Part shown: piece after piece, positions 27,201 to 36,430 of the stretch
Numbering within the stretch: position 1 is the stretch's first letter
Layout: every line of letters starts with the position of its first letter
DNA from: Alligator mississippiensis
Taxonomy: Eukaryota > Chordata > Crocodylia > Alligatoridae
NCBI RefSeq assembly: GCF_030867095.1
Contig: NC_081833.1
Location: 74,405,395-74,469,394, forward strand
Length of the DNA stretch: 64,000 bases
Direction: 5' to 3'
Program-made: the position numbers and the translations under genes
The notes under the pieces: generated by a model
Told to the model about the DNA's origin: nothing
The model's database searches: none
The model's input: the letters and a program-made list of their open reading frames with translations, nothing else

Positions 27201-28881
27201 GGCTACAAGGCGAGGGAAGAGGAGGGCGGTTTTTGTCAGCGCTCTTTCAGAAGCGGTGCTGAAACCGGTTTGCTCTTGGCTGCCGTTGCCAAGTTCAGCA
27301 CCAGATAATTTCCCTAGCGTGGGTTCCTGCAGGCTAACTCCACATGTGGCTTCCCCATTTCGGGGGCACCCTAGCTCCTCGGCACCACGGCTGGGTTTAA
27401 CTCTCTCGCAAGGCTGGATTCGAGTCTCTTGCAAGGGTGCAACACTCGGACCGCAGCTCCCCGAGCCGTAAAGGCCTCTTGTACACATCCCCTTGGACTT
27501 GTAAACTGAAAACGTGCCAGGCAGGGGGTGAGTGGGGAGGAGCAGGGCATCTTTTTCCTGAAGGAACATTATGTCACGCACGCCCGCTTGCTCCCGGTCA
27601 TCCCTCTGACCCGGAGCGCGTTTGGCACACGGTGCCTAGGATCGCAGGGTCCACTTGGTGGGAACAGACCGGGGCAGGGCCAAGCGTCACCATTTGATGA
27701 CACAACACAAGATGCCAGCGGCTCCGAGCAGGCCACGTGCTGCAAGTTGCCTTCAAAGAGGGAAGCTGCTTGAAAACAGGGAAATCACTTTAAAATAGAG
27801 GAGCTGCTTTTCAAATAGGGATGTCACCTTAAAACAGAGGAGCTGCTTGAAGACAGGGATGTTGCCTTAAAACAGGGGAGCTGTTTGGATGCAGGGAAAT
27901 CACCTTAAAAGTAGGGGAACTGCTTTTGAATAAGGATGTCACCTTAAAACAGGGGATCTGCTTGAATGCAGGGAAGTCACTTTAAAATAGGGGAGCTGCT
28001 AGACAACAGAGACGTCGCTTTAAAACAGGGGAGCTGTTTGGATACAGGGATGTCACCTTAAAATAGAGGGTCTGCTCGACTACCGGGACGTCACCTTAAA
28101 TGAAGGGAACTGTTTTTAAACAGGGAAGTCGCCTTAAAACAGGGGAGCTGTTGGAAAACAGGGAAGTTGCCTGAAAATAGAGGTGCTGCTTTTGAATAGG
28201 GGTGTCACCTTAACACAGGGGAGATGTTTGGATACAGGGAAGTTGCCTTAAAGTGGGGGAGCTGTTTGCCTGCAGGGCAGCGGGCTGGGGCAGGGGAGCG
28301 CGGCGTGGTGCGGCGCGGCGCGGATACTCACGGACACAGAGGCAGGCCACCAGCTTGGCGGCCCCGTCGGGCACGGGGCAGGTGGGGAAGAGCGGCTTGA
28401 GCAGGTAGGTGGCGAAGACCAGGGCCACGATGTACTGCGAGGAGGGCCGGATGATGAGCAGCTCGATCCAGAGCTTGAGGAAGGCGGGCAGCGAGCCGTA
28501 GACCTCCAGCATGTAGGCGTAGTCGCCGCCGGACTTGGTGATGGTGGTGCCCAGCTCGGCGTAGCACAGCGCGCCCACGATGGAGAAGGCGCCGCACACC
28601 GCCCACACCACCAGCGCCAGCCCGGGCGAGCCGGCCTCCTTCAGCACGCCCGTGGGGCTCACGAAGATGCCCGAGCCGATGATGGTGCCGATGATGATGG
28701 CCACGCCGTTGAGCAGCGTGATGGAGCGCTGCAGGGCCACCCCCTCCGCCCCGGATCCTCCGGCCCCGGCCCCGGCCACGCCGTTCTCCTGCCCCGCCGG
28801 CTGCAGCATCTTCTCCAGCGCCTCCGCGGGAGCCGGCCCCGCCGCCGACCCGCGCTTCTTCAGCGCGCCGCTGCCCGGCAT
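12172..28881 (-). CDS. SLC7A5: SLC7A5 (LAT1) coding span, exons 1-2, gene truncated by window edge
   Basis: LAT1 is the light chain of a heteromeric plasma-membrane exchanger. It swaps large neutral amino acids such as Leu, Phe and Trp for intracellular Gln or His, sodium-independently, and pairs with SLC3A2 (4F2hc). The two exons seen join in phase 1 (last base of exon 1 plus TG of exon 2 gives a Leu codon). They encode the first 225 or so of about 510 residues: the cytosolic N-terminus and roughly the first five membrane helices. Identity is nearly complete to human LAT1 from the LQRxITLLNG stretch onward, as far as I recall that sequence. Exons 3-10 were not found and should lie to the left of base 1. 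CA5A lies upstream on the same strand, as in human 16q24.2. Known biology includes induction by ATF4 and MYC; candidate ATF4 sites are listed separately. Confidence 0.95.
12995..13085 (-). repeat. MIR-like SINE fragment (antisense)
   Basis: GGCAGAGCTGGGAAGAGAAC then CAAGGTCTCCCAAGCCC resembles the antisense MIR core (TGGCAGAGCTGGGATTCGAA). Confidence 0.5.
14206..14249. repeat. Perfect 22-bp tandem duplication
   Basis: The unit GGGCTATGAACAACTCTGCC plus CC occurs twice, back to back and identical, in SLC7A5 intron 1. Confidence 0.95.
15177..15185 (+). promoter_or_regulatory. Candidate ATF4/C-EBP composite site
   Basis: Exact ATTGCATCA, the core of the CHOP amino-acid response element, in SLC7A5 intron 1. 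Motif match only. Confidence 0.3.
15335..15525 (+). mobile_element. CR1 3' fragment
   Basis: Degraded CR1 end: GGAAGTCTTCAAGAGGGGCC (encoding LEVFKRGL), CTTGCTGACCGC, CAGAGCAGGGGGGTGGACAT and GAGGTCCCTTCCAGCCC in consensus order. Confidence 0.82.
16380..16600 (+). repeat. MIR-like SINE
   Basis: GTGCCTCAGTTTCCCCAGCG, then TAAAACAGGAACCTCACC, AGGCGCTATGCAACGTGCTA and AGTAAATGTTATTAT follow the order of the MIR core and 3' tail. Confidence 0.75.
17470..17625 (+). repeat. MIR-like SINE (diverged)
   Basis: GGATCTTGGGCACGTCATTT and CACCTCATCTGAAAGTGGAG resemble the MIR core (CTTGGGCAAGTCACTT, CTCATCTGTAAAATGGGG). Confidence 0.55.
17888..17896 (+). promoter_or_regulatory. Candidate ATF4/C-EBP composite site
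   Basis: A second exact ATTGCATCA in SLC7A5 intron 1. Motif match only. Confidence 0.3.
21859..22031. mobile_element. Hairpin MITE in SLC7A5 intron 1
   Basis: The ends GGGCACGTCTATA and (reverse) GGACGTGTCTACACAAG form imperfect terminal inverted repeats. Inside, TAATGTGCATTTATTTAGTA (21942-21961) pairs with TACTAAATAAATGCACCATT (21976-21995) over about 20 bp with a 14-base loop. Two copies of CGACTGCGCAG occur at 21881 and 21921. No coding capacity. Confidence 0.65.
23085..23575 (+). mobile_element. CR1 LINE 3' fragment
   Basis: Order matches CR1: GAGAGAGTCCAGTGGAGGGC, a degraded RRLRG region, TTGAGGTTGGATATTAGGAA with [20 protein letters not shown] in the open frame, then GCTTGGAGCAGGGGGTTGGA. 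The tail is CATGATTC and lacks a clean octamer repeat. Confidence 0.9.
27766..28276. repeat. Minisatellite, about 38 bp x 13, in SLC7A5 intron 1
   Basis: About 13 tandem copies of a 38-39 bp unit are present. The plus-strand core is GGAGCTG, then a variable CTTTTGAATA or GGATGCAG segment, then AGGGATGTCACCTTAAAA. The array ends about 56 bp from the exon 1 splice donor. On the transcribed strand about six units carry AAGGTGA, which resembles a splice donor. Confidence 0.93.
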
Positions 28882-29160
28882 CGCCGCACCACCACCCGCA
28901 CCGCACCGCACCGCCGGCCTTTTGTCTCCGCCGCCGCCGCCGCCGCGCGCCTCTTGCCGCCGGCCGGGGCGGGCTGGGGCGGGCTGGGGGCCGGGCGCCC
29001 GGCGGAGCCGCCCCCAGCGGGGCGGGGACACGCGTGGGGCGCGCTGCTGCTGCGTCCCCTGGGCCCTGATGGGCGCGTGGTCCTGCCCCGGGCTGCGCGC
29101 ATCACCCGTGCCACGGCCGTGTGGTCCTCAGTGCGCTGCCCGCGCCCCCCGGGCACGCAG
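28260..29160 (-). promoter_or_regulatory. SLC7A5: SLC7A5 CpG island and core promoter region
   Basis: A dense GC- and CpG-rich block covers exon 1 and about 280 bp upstream of the ATG. GC boxes (GGGGCGGG type) are at 28966-28973, 28976-28983 and 29019-29027. A (CCG)6 run at 28928-28945 reads (CGG)6 on the transcribed strand, in the presumed 5'UTR. I saw no TATA box. This fits a TATA-less Sp1-type promoter. The transcription start cannot be fixed from sequence alone. Confidence 0.75.
28332..28881 (-). CDS. SLC7A5: SLC7A5 exon 1 (coding part)
   Basis: This 550-bp coding exon encodes residues 1-183 plus one base. The start ATG at 28881-28879 ([11 protein letters not shown]) was chosen because it matches the human start region in position and basic character; the base at -3 is G. 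Residues 1-50 are a Gly/Ala-rich cytosolic tail. Helix 1 begins near residue 52 and carries the unwound GSG substrate-binding motif at 69-71 within [10 protein letters not shown]. Helix 2 (about 86-108) includes [20 protein letters not shown], and helix 3 follows [20 protein letters not shown]. Cys168 in FPTCPVP corresponds to human Cys164, which makes the disulfide to SLC3A2. The exon ends in LVACLCV followed by C|GTGAGT at 28332/28331. The N-tail is four residues longer than in human. An in-frame upstream ATG at 29031 is possible but unsupported. Confidence 0.96.
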
Positions 29161-30700
29161 CAAGAGGGAGAAGGTGGGGGGCAAAGAGATAGCCCCTGTC
29201 TGGATGTGTGCATCACCCGTGTGATGGCCGGGTGGTGTTTAGTGCGCTGCCCGGCACCCCCAGGGCACACAGCAAGAGGGAGAGAGCAAAGGGCAAAGAG
29301 ATAGCCCCTGTCTGGATGTGTGCATCACCCGTGTGATGGCCGTGTGGTGTTTAGTGCGCTGCCCGGCACCCCCAGGGCACACAGCAAGAGGGAGAAGGTG
29401 GGGGGCAAAGAGATACCCCCTGTCTGGATGTGTACATGGCTTGTGTGATGGGTGGTGTGGTCCTTAGTGTCCTGCCCGGCACCCCCAGGGCTGCGTGCAT
29501 CACCCGTGTGATGGCCGTGTGGTCCTTAGCGCGCTGCCCGGCACTCCCAGGGCACACAGCAAGAGGGAGGAAGCAGGGGGCAAAGAGATAGCCCCTGTCT
29601 GGCTGCGTGCATCACCCGTGTGATGGGCGGTGTGGTCCTTAGTCCCCTGCCCAGCACCCCCAGGGCCCCAGTGCTGGGGAAACACACACACACAGCAAGA
29701 GGGAAAAGGTGGGGGACAAAGAGATACCCCCAGCCCTGGCTGTGTGCATGATCTGTGTGATGGGTGGTGTGGTCCCTGGTGCCCTGCCGGCACCCCCAGG
29801 GCAAGCCGCAAGAGGGAGAAGGTGGGGGGGCAAAGAGACAGGCCCTGCCTGGCTGTGCACATCACCTGTGTGATGGGTGGTGCGATCCTGGGTGCCCCAG
29901 CTGGTACCCCCAGCTTTCCAGTGCTGCATGCATGACTTGTGTGATGGGCGGTGTGTGTAGCACAGGGCACACAGCAAGAGGGAGAAAGTGGGGGGCAAAG
30001 AGATACCCCCAGCCCTGGCTGTGTACATCACCCGTGTGATGGGGCAGTGTGGTCCTGGGGGCCTCGACTGGCAGCTCCAGGTCCCTGGGGCAAGCAGCAG
30101 GAGGCAGAGTAGGGGGGCAAAGTGCCACCCCCAGCCCTGGCTCTGTGCATGACTTGTGTGATGGGGCGATGCAGGCCTGGGTGCCTCGGCTGCTGCCCCT
30201 CAGGTTCCTGGCACTGAGAAAACCCAGAGCAAGCAGCAAGAGGAGGAGAGTGGGGGGCAAAGAGCCGCCCCCAGCCTTGGTTCCCAGGTGTGGCCTGTGC
30301 CCTGCTGGGGCTACGTGGCACTAGGTGTCTTGCCTGGCATCCCCCTGGGTCCCAGCAGTGAGGAAACCCGGGGCATGTAGCAAGGAGAGAGTGAGGGGCA
30401 AAGAGCCACCCTTCAGCCCCGGCTGTGTGCATGACTTGTGCCCTCCTGGGGCTATGCACCCCTTGGTGCCTTGGCTGGCACCCCCAGGTCCCCAGTGCTG
30501 AGGAAAAGCAGGACACGCAGCAAGAGGGAGAGAGTGGGGGGCAAAGAGACACCCCTCAGCCCCAGCTCCCATGCATGACCTGTCCCCTGGCGAGGCTACA
30601 AGGCCCCCAGGGCTGGGTGGTTCCCACATACGGAGACCTGGGGGTGAAAACAACACCCGCCTAGAGCTGGCAGGAAGAACCGGGGGGCAAAGGAAACCGT
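29040..30700. repeat. Tandem repeat array (112 to about 146 bp units) upstream of SLC7A5
   Basis: The motif GGGGGGCAAAGAG recurs at 29181, 29293, 29405, 29580, 29716 (as ACAAAGAG), 29830, 29995, 30117, 30257, 30398, 30541 and 30687. Each copy sits with CAGCAAGAGGGAGAA, GTGTGATGG and GCACCCCCAGG blocks. Spacing is exactly 112 bp near the gene and rises to 140-146 bp away from it. The innermost units overlap the CpG-island edge. Long open frames across the array are repeat artefacts. Confidence 0.93.
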
Positions 30701-32139
30701 GGCCAGGGCAGCCCACAAAGGTGCATTTTGCTGGCCCCAGTGCCACTCAGGATAACAGCATGGGAGGCCAGGCCTTCCCATGGTAGACAGGGCTTAGCAC
30801 TGTACAGTAGCTGCCGGAGGAAGATCAAGCACATGTTCACATGCTGGCACCAGGAGTCTTGCTTGCAAGATACCACGTGCATCTTCCAATAGGACATTCA
30901 AAAAGTCGGCGTCTTTCAGGAGAGATTTACCCTGTTATTTTAAGTCTTTCCAACCTTAGAGTTGCCTGTGCAAGCTTTACATTACCAGCGTGAGTCACAC
31001 GCCCAAAACTCACCCGCACAAACAAGTGCACACAAATCACCCTCATATTATATTCTGGCTGTCCGCAGACATCTTGGAGCACGTGGCTGCACTGACAAAG
31101 ACCCAAGTGCTATCAGAATATGCCACCTAGCGGCATAACCGGTTTAAAAAGGTCTAAGTTAAGTTACTTCAAGCAAGCATTGGTCACCTCTCTGCTTATA
31201 GAGCAGGCACACATTTCAAAAATGCTATTAGAAAGAGTCCCACTGCATAAAGCCAGACATCAAGAATCTCTTAATTTAGATGCACACCACAGCCTGGTGT
31301 ATAATGACAGCAATCGTGCATGCAATGTCCTAGTTGGACAGAGCTTGCATACAAAAATGTGTTGTATACATTTCTCTTATAAAAAAAGAACGATGAAGAG
31401 TTTTAAAGGGAATTAATGGCATGCCTAGTTTGTATCTGCAGCCAGAAATGCCGTTTATGGGCCCAATTTCCAGATAAACAGTGCTCAGCACTTCCTGAAT
31501 ATCATGTCCCTTTTAGCCTAGGTCCCCAAGAGCTGAGGCACTCCACAGCAATTCCTGAAAGACTTTATGAAAGGTAAAAAAAACCTGCACCAATATTTCC
31601 TCCAATGATTTTTAAATGTCTTTATTCAAGTATTATACTCCTCCCACCTGCCCAATATTACACTTTTATCCTCCTTGGACAATTAAATTTGACTATTTCA
31701 ACTTCTGTAACTAAAGTTTTGCACACGCCCCCTAGAAGCAAAGATGCTGCTCATATAATTCACTTTCTAGTTCTTTCACAAAAAATTGAATTGTTGCAGC
31801 AGACGCTACAAAACCAGGAAACCTTACAAAACCTTTTCTTTTAGCCTGGGAGCTAACCAATTTACAATGTTTTTTATACATTCATAATTATGTAAAAATT
31901 CTAAAATATCTTCATTTTTTTAACAATCCCCACCCCCTCCAAATTGACCTGCAAACCTGTAAACATAGTTCTGTCTCTCGTGTTTAAAATCAGCCAAATC
32001 AACTGTGGATGCAGTCAGATCATCAGAGAAATTAAAGAAATGCCCCTTGCTAAGGTTACATTTTGAAAAGAGACTGTTTCCCCATGCGAGTTCTGAACAG
32101 CAGCAAACAACTACCGACAACTCCGGTTTTGGGGGTGTT

Positions 32140-32250
32140 GGTTACCACTGAAGAAGGGTGTTTGTGCCTGAAAGCTTGGACAGAACAATTTTTCCAACTA
32201 TTTAGTTGATCTAATAAAAGGTATCACATTTACCCAGATAACCTTAGTCG
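32140..32250 (+). repeat. Interspersed repeat family copy
   Basis: GAAGAAGGGTGTTTGTGCCT, TTTTTCCAACTATTTAGTTG and ATCTAATAAAAGGTATCAC match the reverse complement of the 59.2-kb copy and extend it on one side. Confidence 0.7.
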
Positions 32251-33299
32251 GTCAACAACTGAATTTGGCAGTTTTAAATTTTTTGTTTTAACCCTGCCAG
32301 TTTTGCTGTCCCCTGGATAAATGATGTTTCAGCAAATCCAGATTGGGATTTACTTCAAGAAATGTGAAATCAAGATCCCGTGTGCCAGCCTCCAGCTTTC
32401 TGTTCCAAGCACGGTATTAGTGAAATTACAACACGGGTAAAGCAGGAGCTTCAAATGTCAAACAGAAGCAAATGGGACTGCCACAACAGATGCCACGACA
32501 CAGCATACACCACCCCGGCACACCCCAGGCTCCCTGCAGTGCAGTGAGGATCAATCAGATACTGGGTGTGCATGTTTAAATTCAATCGCACGGCTTCAAC
32601 TAAACCACTTCTCAGTGGATGCTGTTCAACATCAATCGAGACTTTACATTCTTACCAGGAGGAATCAAAATTTGCTTGCATCAAGGACCAGAGCTCTTCT
32701 TCGGATTGCACTGTCCACGTCGCCGGCATCAATGACAAACGCTGCCCTTTACCCTCTTGGTCGAGGCTTTCACGAGCCTTCAGAGTGGTTCTTTGTAGCT
32801 TTTTCTTTGACCAAAACTTGTCCTGTCCATCCCATTTCCTGGGAATCTGTGCCTTCTTTTGCACATGCAGGACCTTGCTAAGAAGGAGTGAGGTACCGTG
32901 GCCCTCCCATGGCCCGTCAGATTTGAATGAGGCCTTATTTCTTCAACAAACTTGATGGAATGGATGCCAGACAGATCCATTCAAAGAGCAGACTGTAATC
33001 TAATCACAAAACTGCACTTCGCTATTCTTAGGAGGGACTCCTTTCAATTAATTTAAAGGCGAGCTGGTCAGGCAGTCCAGCCCCAAGAGCCATGAACCAA
33101 GGAGCTCCTGAATAGACGCTGCAGGCCTGGGACAAGGGACAGTACCTGGGGCAGAGGGACGTGCTTATACAGGCAGGTGGCCTTGGTTTTATGTTGAGCC
33201 CAAAAGTTTTAGGTGCCTGCCAGAGGGCATAGGTGCTTTTTATTAAGTCACAGTGGTGTTTGAGGGCAAGCTCAAGGCTTACTTGGAGAACCAATAACC

Positions 33300-33830
33300 T
33301 AGGAGGGACTGAGAGTGGGGCCCAGCAGCAAGAGCAGGGAGTGGGGATCAGACAATCCACAAACCAAGACTCAGAAAGGGGCTGGGAGTGGGACCAGAAG
33401 AGGCAGGAGCCCAGGGCAGAGCTGAGAGAGTGGGACCAAAATAAGTCCAAAAGCCAAGAGAGCATCAAGGGTTGGACCAGAAAGTCCCTAGAGGAGCCAA
33501 GAGTTGGACTAGAGGGTCTACAAGCCTGAGAGGGGCTGAGAGCCAGGTCAGAGGGTCCATGGGCCCAGAGAAGAGGTAAGAGGTGGACCAGAGGGTCCAT
33601 GGGCCCAGACAAAGGCTGTGCGTGAGGTCCAACAACCTAGAGAGGAGCTGTGTATGGGACCAGGAGGTCCAAAGGCCCAGAGAAGGGACTGAGCATACGA
33701 CCAGAGGGTCTGAGAGCTCAAGGAGTGGTTGTGTGTGGGACCAGGGTCTGAGAGCCCAGACAGAGGGGCTGAGAGGGGACCTGAAGGTCTGGGAGCCCAG
33801 AAAGAGGGGCTGAGAGTATCAAGGTAGTCC
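33300..33830. repeat. Degenerate minisatellite, about 40 bp unit
   Basis: A purine-rich plus strand repeats blocks such as GGACCAGAGGGTCCATGGGC and CCCAGAGAGGGGCTGAGAG at about 40-bp spacing, for example near 33550, 33590, 33702, 33742 and 33785. It lies in the SLC7A5-CA5A intergenic gap. The long minus-strand open frame (33548-34051) is Pro/Ser-rich and repeat-encoded. Confidence 0.8.
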
Positions 33831-34339
33831 AGAGAGGGGTTAAATGGAACGATCCTCAAATGACAGTGAGTGATAACATCCATGAGGCATGGGGCATGGG
33901 AGGATGGAGCCATGCAATGGGCCCTTAAGGCTACAGGTGTCCTGCACGGCACGGACAGGCCAGGAGGGCTGATTTCATGTGAAAGCTGAACTGAGAAAAA
34001 GGAGGGACACAGCAGTGATCTGTGCAGCCTCAGATTCACTCTAAAGCCCACAGGCAGCCTGCATTATGCTGTCTCCAATAAGAATAAGGTATGGTGGGCT
34101 AGTGATCAAGGGAGCCTGAGTCAGGCAGGGGCCATCACAGCTGCTCCTGTGGCTTGCACCTGCTACAAATATTATCTTTTGTCTGCTAATCCAACTTCAA
34201 GGTTATCTTATTCCCATCTACTCCGAATGGCCAGGAGCGACTCCAAGGAGAGTGCTCCTCCATGGACCGAGCCAAATATCCCCAAATTCTGGCCCTAGAT
34301 CTGAATCAGCTCCCCCTGCAAACCCCCATTTCCACAAGC

Positions 34340-34440
34340 ATATAATTAAATCCCACTGATTGCAATTTAGCTGCCTGTGTTTCAAGTTAAGCACATGCTC
34401 AAATCTTTTGCTGAATTGGATTCTTAATTCTCTGCAGCTG
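34340..34440. repeat. Old amniote interspersed repeat fragment
   Basis: AAGTTAAGCACATGCTCAAA then TCTTTTGCTGAATTGGATTC is a motif common in turtle, bird and crocodilian DNA. A related copy (GTTAAGCACATGCTTCAACA then CTTTGCTAAATCAGAATC) lies at about 56798-56840. Confidence 0.5.
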
Positions 34441-35070
34441 TGTCTTATTTATATAACTGGGAAAATACTGAATTCATAACAGAGATATTAGGTCTCATTT
34501 ATATAGTGCTTTATCTCTTCAAATCACTGTATGCAAGTAGTAATATTAGTTCTGACCACTAACTTATTAACTCTGCTCAGGTCTCTAAATTATACGGCAG
34601 AATCTTTGAAGAAGATTTAATTATCTAATCAATCCTCCATGTGCTAATGCTCAGACATACTGAGGTTGTCTCATCAAAAGGACCTCCAGCAGAAAGGCAA
34701 ATAATTACCTGTATCAGAAGTAAACTGGCCATTGAATTAAGAGCACACAGGTTATTTCTAATATTTATGAGAAGAGCTGCCTTGAACATAACAGTAAGAG
34801 TCTACAGTAACCAAATCAAACTCGTTTTCTAAGAGACATCTCAGATGTACTAGCATAATGTCTCTAAGGGATGTTAAGGGAAACTATCTAACCAGTAACT
34901 TAATTTCCTCTTTTACATCAGAAATGGGATCCTATTGGAATTAGTTTGCATACAGAATCCATATAACAGGTAGATCATCAACGAGCAAACATAAGACTGA
35001 GTTTTGAAATCTGTTAAATGTATTATTAAATGTCTATTAAAGAATCAGTTTTTCCATGCACCTGGAAGTT

Positions 35071-35118
35071 AAAAAAAAAAGCAAAAAAAAAAGCCTAACT
35101 CAGTATGTGTGTGTGTGT
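35071..35118. repeat. Poly-A tract and short (GT)n
   Basis: Two A-runs separated by GC, then a short GT dinucleotide run. Possibly the tail of an unrecognised retroelement. Confidence 0.8.
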
Positions 35119-35649
35119 ACCAGATAAAAAATGACCTAACCATTGCAAAGTATAAGGTGGGAAGCCCAAAAAATAGAGTTGTATCAATAATCCTTAGAAC
35201 ACTGGTTGTTATTAAAAGAAATCAAATATGCAGTATAAAAAAGGAGCAGAGCTGACAGTTGCTTTGGGCAATCTGTACCGTAAGTCTGGAAGGAAACAGT
35301 CGAGTACAGATATTCAAAAATTACAGTCCTCTTTGGGGCAGCTTGTTTCATGCAGCCCAACAGGATAATGAAGCATTAGATATTCTTCAGGCCAGACTGC
35401 CTCCATACAGCGAGCTTCATTATTTCGCCATTCCAATTACAATGCAGCTCAGTAGAGTCTTTCATAGTTTTCAAGCATCACAAGTTTTGCCATCCAATTA
35501 GACTCTATTCAGGATGAACCAATTCATTCTTAGGGCTGAATTAAAGTGTTTTCTTGACAGAAAAGCTTCCAAGGTTTCCCGCCCCCCCCGAAAACATATA
35601 GATCTGAATTACCCAATGAAATATGCACACAAATTCTATTGTGTTACAC

Positions 35650-35655
35650 TTTATT
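35650..35655 (-). terminator. CA5A: Candidate distal poly(A) signal AATAAA for CA5A
   Basis: A minus-strand AATAAA about 3.9 kb after the stop, followed by GT-containing sequence. It is an alternative to the 37.9-kb site. Confidence 0.25.
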
Positions 35656-36359
35656 GCATAGATGCACACTAATTTAACAGGTTTAAAAATACAGCAGCTG
35701 AAGCTTTCTTTACATCAAGTAAAGAATCAAAAGGACAGTCCCTGTTACCAAACGTGCTCATAAAGTCAATGCAATAAGTAGATTATAATTAGGAATACAA
35801 CATATATATGAATATATGTTAACATATGTAGCACAAGAATGGCTAAGAAAATGAGAACGCTCAAAGAAAAACAATGCAGAATCTGATCATATAGATCATG
35901 AGCTGAAATTTAAGACATTCACATTCAAAGCATATAGAATATAAAAAAAAATATGACAGTGTAATAAGGTACAACAACAGACCTAAATATTTAGGGATTG
36001 CTAATGTGATACGACCCCAATATTCTGCTAACAAAAGGAAATCAAGACAATCTACATGTATATGCATTTTCAAGCCTAGAAGGATTCAACACAACCCGAT
36101 GTAAAATATATATATATAATGCCACTCATCTAGAAGAAAGAAAGATAGAAAATAAATCGGTTAAACATGAAATGCTGGTTTGTGCCTTCTGCGACGTTGA
36201 TATATGCATTAGCTATTTTACTGCCAAAGGCAGCCTGACTTTCTTAAGCCGCCAAGCAGTTTGGTTTTCTTTAGTATGATGCTTAACGTGCAGAGCAACC
36301 CCCTGTACTGGGGTTTGCCCTGTTTCGACACACGAATCTGAAAATGAGACTGCATTCAT

Positions 36360-36430
36360 ACTGACTTCGACTCAGAGGACTGAAAGGGACCTTAAGGGTC
36401 CAACTCCCTGCCTGAATACAGGAATGCAGT
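36360..36430 (-). mobile_element. CR1 3' tail fragment (antisense)
   Basis: The reverse complement reads CAGGCAGGGAGTTGGACCCT then TAAGGTCCCTTTCAG, matching the CR1 terminal region. Confidence 0.55.

Larger units (their letters stand above)
12298..28331 (-). other. SLC7A5: SLC7A5 intron 1 (16,034 bp)
   Basis: Intron 1 is bounded by the exon 1 GTGAGT donor and the exon 2 polypyrimidine/CAG acceptor. It contains MIR-like SINE remnants (12995-13085, 16380-16600, 17470-17625), CR1 fragments (15335-15525, 23085-23575), a hairpin MITE (21859-22031), a perfect 22-bp tandem duplication (14206-14249), two exact ATTGCATCA motifs (15177-15185, 17888-17896) and a large minisatellite near its 5' end (27766-28276). 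No exon of any other gene was recognised. Confidence 0.85.
30701..35649. other. SLC7A5-CA5A intergenic region
   Basis: No gene was recognised between the upstream SLC7A5 array and the CA5A 3' flank. Contents are a repeat copy at 32140-32250, the 40-bp minisatellite (33300-33830), an old amniote repeat near 34340-34440 and poly-A/(GT)n tracts at 35071-35118. Confidence 0.75.

Noticed and set aside
28210..29031. 273-codon frame including exon 1 of SLC7A5 read through its donor
   Set aside because: The true exon ends at 28332; residues after CLCV are intron, and those before MPGSG lack homology.
29351..30552. Several long Cys/Pro/Ser-rich minus-strand frames, up to 174 codons
   Set aside because: They are encoded by the 112-146 bp tandem repeat, shift frame between units, and have no homology or splice context.
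33548..34051. 167-codon minus-strand Ser/Pro/Trp-rich frame
   Set aside because: Derived from the 40-bp minisatellite.
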